A DNA stretch of 64,000 bases from Rheinheimera oceanensis (GTDB lineage: Bacteria; Pseudomonadota; Gammaproteobacteria; Enterobacterales; Alteromonadaceae), in NCBI RefSeq assembly GCF_018831085.1, contig NZ_JAGPNM010000008.1:22144-86143 (forward strand), given 5' to 3'. Positions 45,594 to 54,282 of this stretch are shown here, in pieces; the stretch's first letter is position 1, and each line of letters starts with the position of its first letter. The notes beneath the pieces were generated by a model. That model worked only from the letters and a program-made list of their open reading frames with translations, made no database searches and had not been told where the DNA came from. A program made the translations under genes and the position numbers.

Positions 45594-45920
45594 TCAACCA
45601 TGGCTGACATCCGGTATAATCAGTGGATCCCCAAAAAACGCTGCCATATTGCACAGATCAAACACCTCCAGCACGGCCGGGCTATGGCCGGTTAACCGCA
45701 GTACAGCCCCCTGGTTGGTGACCTGCCGTTTAGCCGCCATCAGTAACTGCAGCCCGGCGCTGTCGATATCACTGACCTGCGATAAATTCAGCTCCAGCTC
45801 GCTATACTGCCCAATGTATAGCTGTAATTGTTGCTGCAATAGGGCGGCGGTATAGATTGTCATCTCGCCTTCGATATGCAGCAGTGGCACTTCATTGAAC
45901 ATACTGCTACGAATAGTCAT
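45594..45920 (-). CDS. STAS-domain protein of the che operon
   Basis: A 108-residue single STAS domain, the fold of anti-sigma-factor antagonists. LLHIEGEMTIYTAALLQQQL is the N-terminal pattern and DIDSAGLQLLMAAKRQ the loop that in SpoIIAA carries the phosphorylated Ser. Here that position reads DSAG, with Ala in place of the second Ser, so phosphorylation as in SpoIIAA is unlikely. STAS genes are common in this type of che cluster; partner unknown. Confidence 0.87.
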   Translation of the reverse strand: MTIRSSMFNEVPLLHIEGEMTIYTAALLQQQLQLYIGQYSELELNLSQVSDIDSAGLQLLMAAKRQVTNQGAVLRLTGHSPAVLEVFDLCNMAAFFGDPLIIPDVSHG

Positions 45921-45931
45921 ACCCGCTCCTG

Positions 45932-46300
45932 TTAAGGCAGAATCAGCTTGGATACAGCGGCCAGCATTTGTGCTGGCTGAAACGGTTTCACGACCCAGGC
46001 CCGGGCACCGGCAGCCTGACCTTCAAGCTTTTTTGCTTCCTGCGATTCGGTAGTCAGCATAATGATGGGTGTAAATTTGTAAGCCGGTAACTTTTTTACC
46101 TCTTTGACAAAGGTAATGCCGTCCATATTCGGCATATTGACGTCACTGATCATCAAGTGCACTTTCTGGCCTGTCAGCTTGGCCAGTGCATCTTTGCCAT
46201 CACTGGCCTCAATAACGTCATAACCCGCGCTTTTTAACGCAATGCTGACTACCTGCCGCACACTGCTGGAGTCATCAACTACCATTACCGTTTTTGCCAT
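45932..46300 (-). CDS. cheY: CheY-type response regulator
   Basis: A 122-residue single receiver domain. Acidic pocket MVVDDSSSVRQV, phospho-acceptor Asp in MISDVNMPNMDG near residue 54, Thr in IMLTTES and Lys in WVVKPFQPAQ. It should take phosphate from CheA and act on the motor or another target. Spacing of 11 bases on both sides places it firmly in the operon. No cheZ is present here. Confidence 0.92.
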   Translation of the reverse strand: MAKTVMVVDDSSSVRQVVSIALKSAGYDVIEASDGKDALAKLTGQKVHLMISDVNMPNMDGITFVKEVKKLPAYKFTPIIMLTTESQEAKKLEGQAAGARAWVVKPFQPAQMLAAVSKLILP

Positions 46301-46311
46301 CGGGGTGCCTC

Positions 46312-47520
46312 CTAAAAGAAAGTAATGTCTTGCTGCTGCGCCGGGGCGACTGAGTGGCCATGATGGTTGCGCCTTTGTTCGTCAGTGGCATAGGTTTGCT
46401 CCATCTGCTTAAGCCAGGTTTTGGCATCAAGCGTTAGCCGCTGCTCTGGATCCTGTTCACATTGCTGTAAATACTGGTGCAGCGCTGTAATGTTGTCGCG
46501 TACATGAGACACAATCTGACTAACCCGGTCCTGAAACTGCAGCGCTACCAGCACGGCCGAAATTTCATGGCGAATATCATTATTTTGCTGCTGCAATTGC
46601 GCTGTCGAAGCTGACATTTGCTCTGTAACTGTGGCGAAGCGATCCAGCACCTGCTGAATGCTGGCTTCAGACTGACTAACAGACTGCGCATCAGTCTGCG
46701 CGGCACTGCCGGCCACTTGTACTACTTTGGTAATGGCGGCGTTAATAATATCGACGGTGGACGACATTTTCTGGCCGGTTTCACTCGACTGGCTCGACAA
46801 CGTGCGCACTGCATCGGCTACCACGGCAAAACCGCGACCAGCCTCTCCGGCGCGGGCAGCTTCTATAGCGGCATTCAGAGCCAGCAGGTTAGTTTGCTGT
46901 GCAATTGCCGCCACTTCGGTCGCCATGGTTCTGAGTTCACCGGTGTAGTCGGTCAATTTCGTTATCTGTGTCAGCATGTCATCGCGGCTGCGCTGGGTCA
47001 GTTTCAGTGAGTTGATCACCTGGGTCAGTTCACTCTGGCTTTGCGTCATCACGCTTAAGGCGCCACTTTTGCCGCCGCTGGTCTGGGCCGCTTCAGCATC
47101 GGCAACCGTCTGTTCCAGTTTGGTATATAGGCCGGAAAAGCGGCTACTGAGCGCGACGATGGCCTCTTCGGTCTGGCTGCGCGAGCTTTCAATTTGCTTG
47201 GTCCAGATGGGCATAGCCTGTAAAAACAACTGCATTAAGTTGCGGCTAAAAGCGGCATGTCGCGCACTACTGCCTGCCTGCGTCTGTGTATTACCACTGT
47301 GTTGCGTTGCCGCCCATTGCCGCTGTACTGTGCGGCGGGTCCATACCAGCCCCCCAGCTGTAGCGGCCAGCAACACACCGGCACAGAGCAGTGATAACAG
47401 CGATACACCAGCCAGGCTTAGCATCAGAACCAACGCCAGCAGCAGCAGTGCCAATAATGGCCAGTAAAAGGGCATAGCATCTGGCTGACTCATAACAGAG
47501 CCAAGATTATCATTCAGCAT
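46312..47520 (-). CDS. Membrane-anchored receptor without periplasmic domain
   Basis: A 402-residue protein with two adjacent membrane segments near the N-terminus (about 20-60) separated by a very short loop, so no real periplasmic sensor. The cytoplasmic part is a receptor signalling domain with [20 protein letters not shown] near residue 220 and a C-terminal coiled region resembling receptors of the type that heads STAS-containing che operons. AAGGG lies before the ATG at 47520; the frame's earlier TTG (47541) is less likely. First gene of the operon. It probably senses an internal or membrane-linked signal; that is inference. Confidence 0.85.
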   Translation of the reverse strand: MLNDNLGSVMSQPDAMPFYWPLLALLLLALVLMLSLAGVSLLSLLCAGVLLAATAGGLVWTRRTVQRQWAATQHSGNTQTQAGSSARHAAFSRNLMQLFLQAMPIWTKQIESSRSQTEEAIVALSSRFSGLYTKLEQTVADAEAAQTSGGKSGALSVMTQSQSELTQVINSLKLTQRSRDDMLTQITKLTDYTGELRTMATEVAAIAQQTNLLALNAAIEAARAGEAGRGFAVVADAVRTLSSQSSETGQKMSSTVDIINAAITKVVQVAGSAAQTDAQSVSQSEASIQQVLDRFATVTEQMSASTAQLQQQNNDIRHEISAVLVALQFQDRVSQIVSHVRDNITALHQYLQQCEQDPEQRLTLDAKTWLKQMEQTYATDEQRRNHHGHSVAPAQQQDITFF

Positions 47521-47726
47521 TAACAGGACCCTTGTTAACAAATAACAGCAGTATCCGGCGACGTTGCAAGATTAGTGATAACCGCTGTTATTGTTAATAA
47601 GCAGATTTAAACTGCAGGAAAACGGAAAAAGCGGCTAAGCAACACACAAACTAAGTCTGGGCAACATAGTTAACGCCGTCAAGTTAACAGAAACAAAAAT
47701 GTGACATCACATCTAAAGGTAACTGA

Positions 47727-49295
47727 CTAGCCTGCCGTTAAAAATGTCTGGTAGCTGCGGTTGCTGCTGACCTGCTGGTACTGATAGCCCAGTTTATCCA
47801 AATAAGCGGCAATATCATCATGGCTGGCGGCTTCAAAGCCGGCCAGTACATCACCGGTGGCGGCGCCGTGGTTACGGTAGTGAAACAGGGTAATATTGCA
47901 GTGTTCGCCCAATGTATTTAAAAAATTCATTAACGCGCCCGGGTATTCCGGAAAGTTAAACTGATACACCTGTTCTTTCAGCTCACGCGGCGGCATACCT
48001 CCGACCATATGCCGTACATGCAGCTTGGCCAGCTCGTCATCGGATAAGTCCTGATAGTCATAACCTGCTTTGCTGAGTAATTCCTTTACCGTATTCAGTT
48101 CCTGCTGGCCATGGCGTAGTTTAATGCCAACAAAGATATGTGCTTTGTGGTCACTGGCGTAGCGGTAGTTAAACTCGGTTATCGCGCGCCCACCCAGCGT
48201 CTGGCAAAAGCGGCGGAAACTGCCTTTTTCTTCCGGAATCGTTACGGCAAATACCGCTTCTTTTTTCTCGCCCAGCTCGCAGCGCTCAGACACATAACGC
48301 AGCGTATCAAAGTTTAAATTGGCGCCGCTTAACACTGCAGCAAACTGCTGGGGTTTAGTTAAGGTGCTGTTTTTCAGCTGCTGACTGTATTTTTTTAAGC
48401 CTGCCAGTGCCAGCGCGCCAGCCGGTTCGGCCACCGCACGTAAATCATCAAAGATATCTTTTATTGCCGCACAGATTTCGTCACTGCTAACAGTAACCAC
48501 TTCATCGCAAAAGCGTTTGGCCAAATTAAAGGTTTCATTGCCGATGCGCTTTACCGCAACACCATCGGCAAATAAGCCAACCCGCTCCAGCGTTACCGGC
48601 GCCCCGGCGGCCATAGCGGCTTTTAAGCAGGCAGCGTCTTCCGGCTCAACACCTATTACTTTGACATTCGGCTGTATGGCTTTGATATACACCGCCATAC
48701 CGGCCAGTAAACCACCTCCACCGACCGGAATAAACACCGCATTTAGCTGGTTATGCTGGCTAAGCAGCTCTTTAGCTACCGTGCCCTGGCCGGCAATAAC
48801 GTCGCTGTCATCAAAGGGTGGAATATAAATAGCACCTTCGGTATTGGCCAGGTTAATGGCATAGCTGTTGGCTTCATCAAAAGCAGTGCCGTGCAGCACC
48901 ACATTGCCGCCGAGCGCTTTTACCGCCGCAACTTTTATTTCCGGTGTAGTGATGGGCATAACAATAGTGGCATTAAGCCCCAGTTTGCTGGCTGATAACG
49001 CCACGCCCTGGGCATGGTTACCGGCCGACGCGCATACCACGCTGGCATTGGGGCTGTGCTGTTTTACTTTATGCAGTTTATGAAAAGCACCGCGCAGCTT
49101 AAACGAGTACACCGGCTGTTTGTCTTCACGCTTTAACAGCACGTTATGGCCCAGCCGCTGGCTCAGCTTACTCATGGCATCCAGCGGCGTTTCTACCGCG
49201 GCCTGATATACCGGCGACAGCAGAATTTCGCGCAGATACTGCTGCATCAAATCGGTATCTGTCTGCGCTGGTTGTACTGTTGCCAGGTTGTTCAT
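47727..49295 (-). CDS. ilvA: Threonine ammonia-lyase, biosynthetic
   Basis: A 522-residue PLP enzyme converting threonine to 2-oxobutyrate, the first step of isoleucine synthesis. The PLP Lys is in PVYSFKLRGAFHKL near residue 68, the glycine loop is PVGGGGLLAG near 197. The C-terminal third (about 340-522) carries two ACT-like regulatory regions (EEKGSFRRFCQTLGGR and FPEYPGALMNFLNTL), as in the isoleucine-inhibited form. Last gene of ilvGMDA, 190 bases after ilvD, with repeat element II in the gap. Confidence 0.96.
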   Translation of the reverse strand: MNNLATVQPAQTDTDLMQQYLREILLSPVYQAAVETPLDAMSKLSQRLGHNVLLKREDKQPVYSFKLRGAFHKLHKVKQHSPNASVVCASAGNHAQGVALSASKLGLNATIVMPITTPEIKVAAVKALGGNVVLHGTAFDEANSYAINLANTEGAIYIPPFDDSDVIAGQGTVAKELLSQHNQLNAVFIPVGGGGLLAGMAVYIKAIQPNVKVIGVEPEDAACLKAAMAAGAPVTLERVGLFADGVAVKRIGNETFNLAKRFCDEVVTVSSDEICAAIKDIFDDLRAVAEPAGALALAGLKKYSQQLKNSTLTKPQQFAAVLSGANLNFDTLRYVSERCELGEKKEAVFAVTIPEEKGSFRRFCQTLGGRAITEFNYRYASDHKAHIFVGIKLRHGQQELNTVKELLSKAGYDYQDLSDDELAKLHVRHMVGGMPPRELKEQVYQFNFPEYPGALMNFLNTLGEHCNITLFHYRNHGAATGDVLAGFEAASHDDIAAYLDKLGYQYQQVSSNRSYQTFLTAG

Positions 49296-49365
49296 TGTTG
49301 CTCCGGTTGTTTGGTTCTACTACTTTCTTTGTGGTCGAAGCCTGCGACCCAAGTTTAAACTCAGC

Positions 49366-49464
49366 GCCAAGGAAATACTTTCTTCGCCGCCTTCAAGGAT
49401 CACATCCCTGTGCCCTTTCAGCCTGCGCGGCATCCCTGCCGCTGCTGTAAGAGCACACCTTGCC
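49366..49464 (+). repeat. Hairpin-rich element II, copy 2
   Basis: About 99 bp matching 10676-10773: shared TTCGCCGCCTTC, CACATCCCTGTG, and the run CGGCATCCCTGCCGCTGCT. The outer arms CAAGG and CCTTG are retained but weaker than in copy 1. Hairpins CACA/TGTG and CGGCA/TGCCG both have TCCC loops. It lies inside the ilvGMDA operon between ilvD and ilvA, in the same orientation relative to transcription as copy 1 in its operon. Confidence 0.75.
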
Positions 49465-49485
49465 CATCGCCTAAAGTCTTGCTGT

Positions 49486-51336
49486 TTATTCTTCCAGCTT
49501 GCTTAAATCCCTTACCGCGCCTTTATCAGCACTGCTTGCCAGCAGGGCATAAGCTTTCAATGCCGAACTCACCACCCGCTGCCGGTTCTCCGGCTTCCAG
49601 CCTTGCTTGCCTTTGGCATCCATCGCCACACGGCGGCGAGCCAGCTCGTCATCGCTGATAGCAATACCAATTTTGCGGTTGGGGATATCAACCTCAATTT
49701 TGTCGCCTTCCTGCACCAGCGCGATAGCACCGCCACTGGCGGCTTCCGGCGACACATGGCCAATCGATAACCCCGAGGTGCCGCCGGAGAACCGGCCATC
49801 AGTAATCAAGGCACAGGCTTTACCTAAGCCCATCGATTTTAAGTAGCTGGTGGGGTACAGCATTTCCTGCATACCCGGGCCGCCTTTCGGGCCCTCATAG
49901 CGGATAATTACCGCATCGCCGGCCACTACCTTGCCTTTTAATATCGCCTCTACCGCATCGTCCTGGCTTTCAAACACCCGGGCGCGGCCGCTAAATACCA
50001 GGTTTTCTTTTTCTACCCCGGCGGTTTTAACAATACAACCCTGCGGTGCCAGGTTGCCAAACAACACAGCTAAGCCACCGTCCTGTGAATAAGCGTGTTC
50101 TTTACTGCGGATACAGCCTGCTACGCGGTCATCGTCCACGCTGGGGTAACGGCAGTTTTGTGAAAAGGCCTGGGTAGTGCGGATCCCGGCCGGGCCGGCG
50201 GCGTAAAACTGCTGCACGTCAGTAGACGGGCTGGTTTTCAGATCCCACTGTTCCAGCACCGCCGCCAGCGAGCTACCGGACACATGCGGCGTATTGGGGT
50301 TTAACAAGCCGGCCCGGTTTAGCTCGGCTAAAATGCCGATCACGCCACCGGCGCGGTGCACATCTTCCATATGGTACTTTTGCGTTGACGGCGCCACCTT
50401 GCACAAATGCGGCACTATGCGTGATAAGCGGTCAATATCGGCCATAGTAAAATCGACATTAGCCTCCTGCGCCGCCGCCAGTAAATGCAGCACAGTATTG
50501 GTTGAGCCGCCCATAGCGATATCCAGCATCATGGCGTTTTCAAAGGCGGTTTTATTACCGATACTGCGCGGCAGGGCGCTGGCATCATCGTTTTTATACC
50601 AGCGGTTGCACAGCTCCATTATTCTGAAACCGGCCTGGACAAACAGCTGTTTACGATCAGCATGAGTCGCCAGCAGCGAACCGTTACCTGGCTGGCCTAA
50701 GCCTAAAGCCTCTACCAGGCAGTTCATCGAGTTAGCGGTAAACATACCGGAGCAGCTGCCGCAGGTGGGGCAGGCACTGCGCTCAATTTGCTCGCTGTCA
50801 CTGTCGGTTACTTTAGGGTCGGCCGCCGATACCATGGCATCCACTAAATCGAGCTTAATAATTTGATCCGACAGCTTGGTTTTACCCGCTTCCATCGGCC
50901 CGCCGGAGACAAAAATGGCCGGTACGTTTAAGCGCATCGCCGCCATTAACATGCCGGGGGTGATTTTGTCGCAGTTAGAAATACACACCATGGCATCGGC
51001 GCAGTGGGCATTCACCATATATTCCACCGAATCGGCAATCAACTCGCGTGACGGCAGGCTATACAACATACCGCCATGGCCCATGGCAATGCCGTCATCT
51101 ACAGCTATGGTATTGAATTCTTTGGCGATACCGCCGGCATCTTCTATGCTTTTCGCCACCAGCTTGCCTAAATCACGCAGGTGCACATGGCCCGGCACAA
51201 ACTCACAAAATGAGTTCACTACGGCAATAATCGGCTTACCAAAATCGGTGTCTTTTACGCCGGTGGCACGCCACAGTGCGCGGGCACCCGCCATATTGCG
51301 GCCTTCGGTAACGGTGGCGGATCTTAACTTTGGCAT
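49486..51336 (-). CDS. ilvD: Dihydroxy-acid dehydratase
   Basis: A 616-residue iron-sulfur enzyme that dehydrates dihydroxyacids in valine and isoleucine synthesis. Cluster cysteines are in [20 protein letters not shown] near residue 122 and [19 protein letters not shown] near 192. The C-terminal swivel domain has [20 protein letters not shown]. Length matches the family. 51 bases after ilvM. Confidence 0.97.
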   Translation of the reverse strand: MPKLRSATVTEGRNMAGARALWRATGVKDTDFGKPIIAVVNSFCEFVPGHVHLRDLGKLVAKSIEDAGGIAKEFNTIAVDDGIAMGHGGMLYSLPSRELIADSVEYMVNAHCADAMVCISNCDKITPGMLMAAMRLNVPAIFVSGGPMEAGKTKLSDQIIKLDLVDAMVSAADPKVTDSDSEQIERSACPTCGSCSGMFTANSMNCLVEALGLGQPGNGSLLATHADRKQLFVQAGFRIMELCNRWYKNDDASALPRSIGNKTAFENAMMLDIAMGGSTNTVLHLLAAAQEANVDFTMADIDRLSRIVPHLCKVAPSTQKYHMEDVHRAGGVIGILAELNRAGLLNPNTPHVSGSSLAAVLEQWDLKTSPSTDVQQFYAAGPAGIRTTQAFSQNCRYPSVDDDRVAGCIRSKEHAYSQDGGLAVLFGNLAPQGCIVKTAGVEKENLVFSGRARVFESQDDAVEAILKGKVVAGDAVIIRYEGPKGGPGMQEMLYPTSYLKSMGLGKACALITDGRFSGGTSGLSIGHVSPEAASGGAIALVQEGDKIEVDIPNRKIGIAISDDELARRRVAMDAKGKQGWKPENRQRVVSSALKAYALLASSADKGAVRDLSKLEE

Positions 51337-51387
51337 TGCGGTACTCCGTGTATTCGGTAAATAAAAAAGTATAGGGTTAAATCAGCG

Positions 51388-51642
51388 TTACGCGCTCAGC
51401 ACTGCCAGCTCACTGCCAGCCAGTTCCAGTTGCTGAATATCGTACAGTTTATGCAACTGGCTGGTTAATAAGTGAATTGGCTTATCACCACTGACCGTCA
51501 GCGTAATATTCAGGCTTTTGGCATCGCTGCGTGGTGTCAGCTGCAAGCCGGCTAATTCATAGCCGCGATAGCGGGTAACCTGCAGCAAGCGCTCGACTAC
51601 AGCCGGGGTGTTAGTGGCGGTGATATTCAATACGTGGTTCAT
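51388..51642 (-). CDS. ilvM: Acetolactate synthase II small subunit
   Basis: An 84-residue protein made of one ACT domain, the size of IlvM. It begins with [19 protein letters not shown] and ends shortly after a leucine-rich strand. It stabilises the large subunit IlvG, with which its gene overlaps by four bases. Confidence 0.92.
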   Translation of the reverse strand: MNHVLNITATNTPAVVERLLQVTRYRGYELAGLQLTPRSDAKSLNITLTVSGDKPIHLLTSQLHKLYDIQQLELAGSELAVLSA

Positions 51643-53294
51643 GCTTTTGCCTCCGTGATCATCTCTTCATTCGCCGCACCCGGCGGCACTAACGGCCAAA
51701 CGTTGTCTTTGTCGTCAATACAGACATGCAACAGATAAGGCCCTGGCCAGGTAAACATGGCTTCCAGCGCGCTTTCTACTTCGTCCTTACGCGTTATGCA
51801 GTGGCCCGGTATGGCAAAGGCGGCAGCCAATGCGACAAAATCCGGGTTGTCGGATAAATCGGTTTCGCTGTAGCGCTCGTTAAAGAACAGCTGCTGCCAC
51901 TGTTTCACCATACCCAGGCGCTGGTTATCGACTATGACAATTTTTACCGGCAAGCGAAAACGCTTGATGGTAGCCAGCTCCTGCACGTTCATCATAAAAG
52001 AGCCATCGCCTGATACCGTGATGACCGTATCTTGCGGCCGGGCTAACTTAGCACCGATCGCCGCCGGCAAACCAAAGCCCATAGTGCCCAGGCCGCCGCT
52101 GGATAAATGATTACGCGGGCTGCTAAAGCGCATATGCTGTGCCACCCACATCTGGTGCTGGCCCACATCGCAACACACTACGCTGTTGTCCGGCATCCGC
52201 TCGCTTAACTGCTTTAACATCAGCGGCGCGTAAATGCGCTCGCCCGGGTGATCATAGCGCCAGCCGTATTGCTGCTTTAACTGCGCACACTGCGCCAGCC
52301 AATCGGCGCAGTTTGTGCCCACCGTCATTGCCGGCAATATTTGTTTCATATCGCCCAGCAGCGCGACATTGGCAAAACGCACCTTGTTAATTTCGGCCGG
52401 ATCAATATCAACGTGGATCACCTTGGCCTGCGGCGCGAACTTTTGCAGGTTGCCGGTAACCCGGTCATCAAAACGGGCGCCTAAACAAATTAGTAAATCG
52501 CACTGCTGTACCGCCAAATTCGCCGCCTGAGTGCCGTGCATGCCCAACATACCCAGGTAATACTCGTTATCTTTGGCTACCGAGCCCATGGCTTTTAAGG
52601 TGGTAACAGAAGGCATTGGGTTAGCGGCTAAAAACTGCTGCAGCTGGTGCATTGCACCGGCCATATGCACGCCGCCGCCGATATAGGCCATCGGCTTTTG
52701 CGCTGCCGCGATTAATGAGCGCGCTTTGGCGGCATTAGCCAGTGAGGTATAAATTGGCGCGGCTGGCTGCGCAGCGTTAAATTCGGCTTGATAGTCGATG
52801 TCAGCCAACTGCACATCTTTAGGGATATCTACCAATACCGGGCCCGGGCGACCGCTTTGCGCAATCGCAAAAGCTTCATGTAAGGTGGCAGCCAGCTCGT
52901 CGACACTGCGCACCATAAAGCTGTGCTTGGTCACCGCCAGGCTTAAACCCAGTACATCTATCTCCTGAAACGCATCGGTGCCCATAACCGCTTGTGATAC
53001 CTGGCCGGTTATGGCCACTACCGCCACCGAATCCAGCATGGCATCGGCCAGCGAGGTGATAAGGTTAGTTGCTCCGGGGCCAGAGGTGGCCATACAAACG
53101 CCAACCTTGCCGGAAGCGCGGGCATAGCCAATGGCCGAGAAAGCGCCACCCTGCTCATGCCGGCACAGGTAGTGCTTGATGTCGCTTTGATACAGCGCGT
53201 CGTAAATCGGCATAATAGCGCCGCCGGGGTAGCCGAAGATGGTATCGACCCCGTGTTGCTGCAGCACCTGTAGTACCAATTCTGCGCCTTTCAT
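51639..53294 (-). CDS. ilvG: Acetolactate synthase II large subunit
   Basis: A 551-residue thiamine diphosphate enzyme making acetolactate and acetohydroxybutyrate. The catalytic Glu lies in [20 protein letters not shown] near residue 47, FAD region near 250-330, and the TPP motif [18 protein letters not shown] near 430 is followed by NN-type metal residues ([14 protein letters not shown]). The frame is intact, unlike the frameshifted ilvG of E. coli K-12. First structural gene after the attenuator. Confidence 0.96.
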   Translation of the reverse strand: MKGAELVLQVLQQHGVDTIFGYPGGAIMPIYDALYQSDIKHYLCRHEQGGAFSAIGYARASGKVGVCMATSGPGATNLITSLADAMLDSVAVVAITGQVSQAVMGTDAFQEIDVLGLSLAVTKHSFMVRSVDELAATLHEAFAIAQSGRPGPVLVDIPKDVQLADIDYQAEFNAAQPAAPIYTSLANAAKARSLIAAAQKPMAYIGGGVHMAGAMHQLQQFLAANPMPSVTTLKAMGSVAKDNEYYLGMLGMHGTQAANLAVQQCDLLICLGARFDDRVTGNLQKFAPQAKVIHVDIDPAEINKVRFANVALLGDMKQILPAMTVGTNCADWLAQCAQLKQQYGWRYDHPGERIYAPLMLKQLSERMPDNSVVCCDVGQHQMWVAQHMRFSSPRNHLSSGGLGTMGFGLPAAIGAKLARPQDTVITVSGDGSFMMNVQELATIKRFRLPVKIVIVDNQRLGMVKQWQQLFFNERYSETDLSDNPDFVALAAAFAIPGHCITRKDEVESALEAMFTWPGPYLLHVCIDDKDNVWPLVPPGAANEEMITEAKA

Positions 53295-53339
53295 GTTCTG
53301 TCCTCTTGCCCTGATTAACTTTTATAACGCCCTGAAACG

Positions 53340-53375
53340 ACAAAACCCCCGGTCCTTGCGGAGCGGGGGTTTTGT
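53340..53375 (-). terminator. ilv attenuator (leader terminator)
   Basis: ACAAAACCCCCG and CGGGGGTTTTGT form a 12-base perfect stem extended by TCC/GGA around a GCAA loop; the T-rich end is part of the stem. It lies 18 bases after the leader peptide stop and about 45 before ilvG. Its 5' arm can instead pair with GCGGGGG in the leader (53416-53422), the expected antiterminator. Confidence 0.85.
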
Positions 53376-53393
53376 TGGAATTCGCTTTTTACG

Positions 53394-53483
53394 CTACTTT
53401 TTTTCCAAAACACCGCCCCCGCGGAGATTAATAATCACCACGACCACGAGGACAATAATGTTCAGAACAGTAGCTAAACGCAT
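53394..53483 (-). CDS. ilvL: ilv operon leader peptide
   Basis: A 29-residue reading frame, MRLATVLNIIVLVVVVIINL followed by RGGGVLEKK. Fifteen of residues 3-20 are Ile, Leu or Val, including the block IIVLVVVVII, as in enterobacterial IlvL. It lies between the ilv promoter and the terminator hairpin, so ribosome stalling when Ile, Val or Leu tRNAs are uncharged would free the operon from termination. Too short for standard gene callers. Confidence 0.88.
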   Translation of the reverse strand: MRLATVLNIIVLVVVVIINLRGGGVLEKK

Positions 53484-53561
53484 AATTTGATTCTTACTTA
53501 TCTGCTTGGTTGAAATCTGTATTTGTTATTCAGCGCTTTTTAGCAGCGCAATTGGCTAATA

Positions 53562-53590
53562 GAAATAGCCGTCTATCAGTCTGAAGTCAA
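53562..53590 (-). promoter_or_regulatory. ilvLGMDA promoter
   Basis: On the minus strand TTGACT (53585-53590) and TATTTC (53562-53567) are spaced by 17 bases. The -35 box is strong and the -10 box modest. It lies about 80 bases before the leader peptide. Confidence 0.6.
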
Positions 53591-53647
53591 CAGGTTTTTC
53601 TGATTTGCTAAAAAATAGTCGGATCGGCCACTATGCACAAAGGCTTA

Positions 53648-53814
53648 AAACCGGTTTGCCCACAACAACACGCCGTAAATACGTCCCTGTAGGCTCGATT
53701 ATAAACTTCATCCATGAAGTTTATCCTGCGGACCAGCAAAGCTGTTCAAATTCGCTCCTGACGAATTTGTCCGGCATCCATGCCGTCAACGGTTGTTTTA
53801 GGGCAAGCCGGTTT
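53648..53814 (-). mobile_element. Hairpin-rich inverted-repeat element I, copy C (inverted, diverged)
   Basis: A 167-bp reverse-complement relative of 3550-3715. Ends AAACCGGTTTGCCC (53648-53661) and GGGCAAGCCGGTTT (53801-53814) are inverted repeats with one mismatch; both ends differ from copy B in a matched way, so pairing is kept. Hairpins: ATAAACTTCA/TGAAGTTTAT with loop TCCA (53701-53724), AAATTCG/CGAATTT, and CGGCA/TGCCG with loop TCCA (53772-53785), the last nearly identical to a hairpin in element II. Confidence 0.75.
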
Positions 53815-53902
53815 ACGCTGCAAAGCCAGTGCAAAAGGCCATTTGCGCGATATGGCGTTCACAACGTACACTTAAGTTAATCGTTAGTCTGCGTGGTGGC
53901 CT

Positions 53903-54145
53903 GTGGATCAGTTAGAGCTGTTTGACCTGCCCAATCCCTGTATCGGTGTGTGCCAAAGCAACAGCCGCGGCTACTGCATTGGCTGTTTGCGTTCACGCGA
54001 TGAGCGCTTTAACTGGCACCTGAAACCGGTGGAAGAACGCGCCCATATTCTAAAGTTGTTAACCCAGCGCCGGGCTAGGTTAAATGCCAAAGCGAAAAAG
54101 CACACAGACTCACCGCAGAGCGGCGAGTCGCTGGATTTGTTTTAA
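53903..54145 (+). CDS. DUF1289 small Cys-rich protein
   Basis: An 80-residue protein of the DUF1289 family. The hallmark is NPCIGVCQSNSRGYCIGCLR with four Cys, followed by SRDERFNWHLKPVEER, suggesting a metal site. The C-terminus is basic then acidic. The start is a GTG at 53903 with no strong ribosome site, so the exact start is uncertain by a few codons. Function unknown. Confidence 0.85.
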   Translation: MDQLELFDLPNPCIGVCQSNSRGYCIGCLRSRDERFNWHLKPVEERAHILKLLTQRRARLNAKAKKHTDSPQSGESLDLF

Positions 54146-54182
54146 GCGTAAACTATCAGCGCGCGTTAGAACCCCGAACTGG

Positions 54183-54237
54183 TCGCCACAGAGTGTCTGA
54201 GCCCTGCCGTAGGCATCAGGGCGAGTTGCTGTGGCGA
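54183..54237. repeat. Nested palindrome between DUF1289 and catalase genes
   Basis: Outer arms TCGCCACAG and CTGTGGCGA (nine bases, perfect) enclose inner arms GCCCTG and CAGGGC around a ten-base centre. It sits between the convergent ends of the DUF1289 gene and the peroxidase gene. It has no T run close by, so a terminator role is uncertain; it could be a REP-like unit. No second copy was found in the window. Confidence 0.5.
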
Positions 54238-54282
54238 GCCAGAGCGGGTGTTGTAACGATCAGCGCCCTGCCAATAGACCAA

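Larger units (their letters stand above)
53484..53902. other. Intergenic region between ilvL and the DUF1289 gene
   Basis: 419 bases between divergent genes. It holds the ilv promoter (53562-53590), then repeat element I copy C (53648-53814), and about 90 bases that should contain the promoter of the DUF1289 gene. Apart from a small GCGCT/AGCGC hairpin near 53533-53549 nothing else is evident. A 91-codon open frame crossing the element is judged not to be a gene. Confidence 0.7.

Noticed and set aside
47542..47726. 185-base gap between the che operon start and ilvA
   Set aside because: Looked for a small gene or RNA; it only shows AT-rich sequence that should include the che promoter, with nothing I can support.
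53605..53880. A 91-codon open frame near ilvL
   Set aside because: It runs through repeat element I copy C; a similar peptide appears from copy B on the other strand, so it reflects repeated DNA and not a gene.
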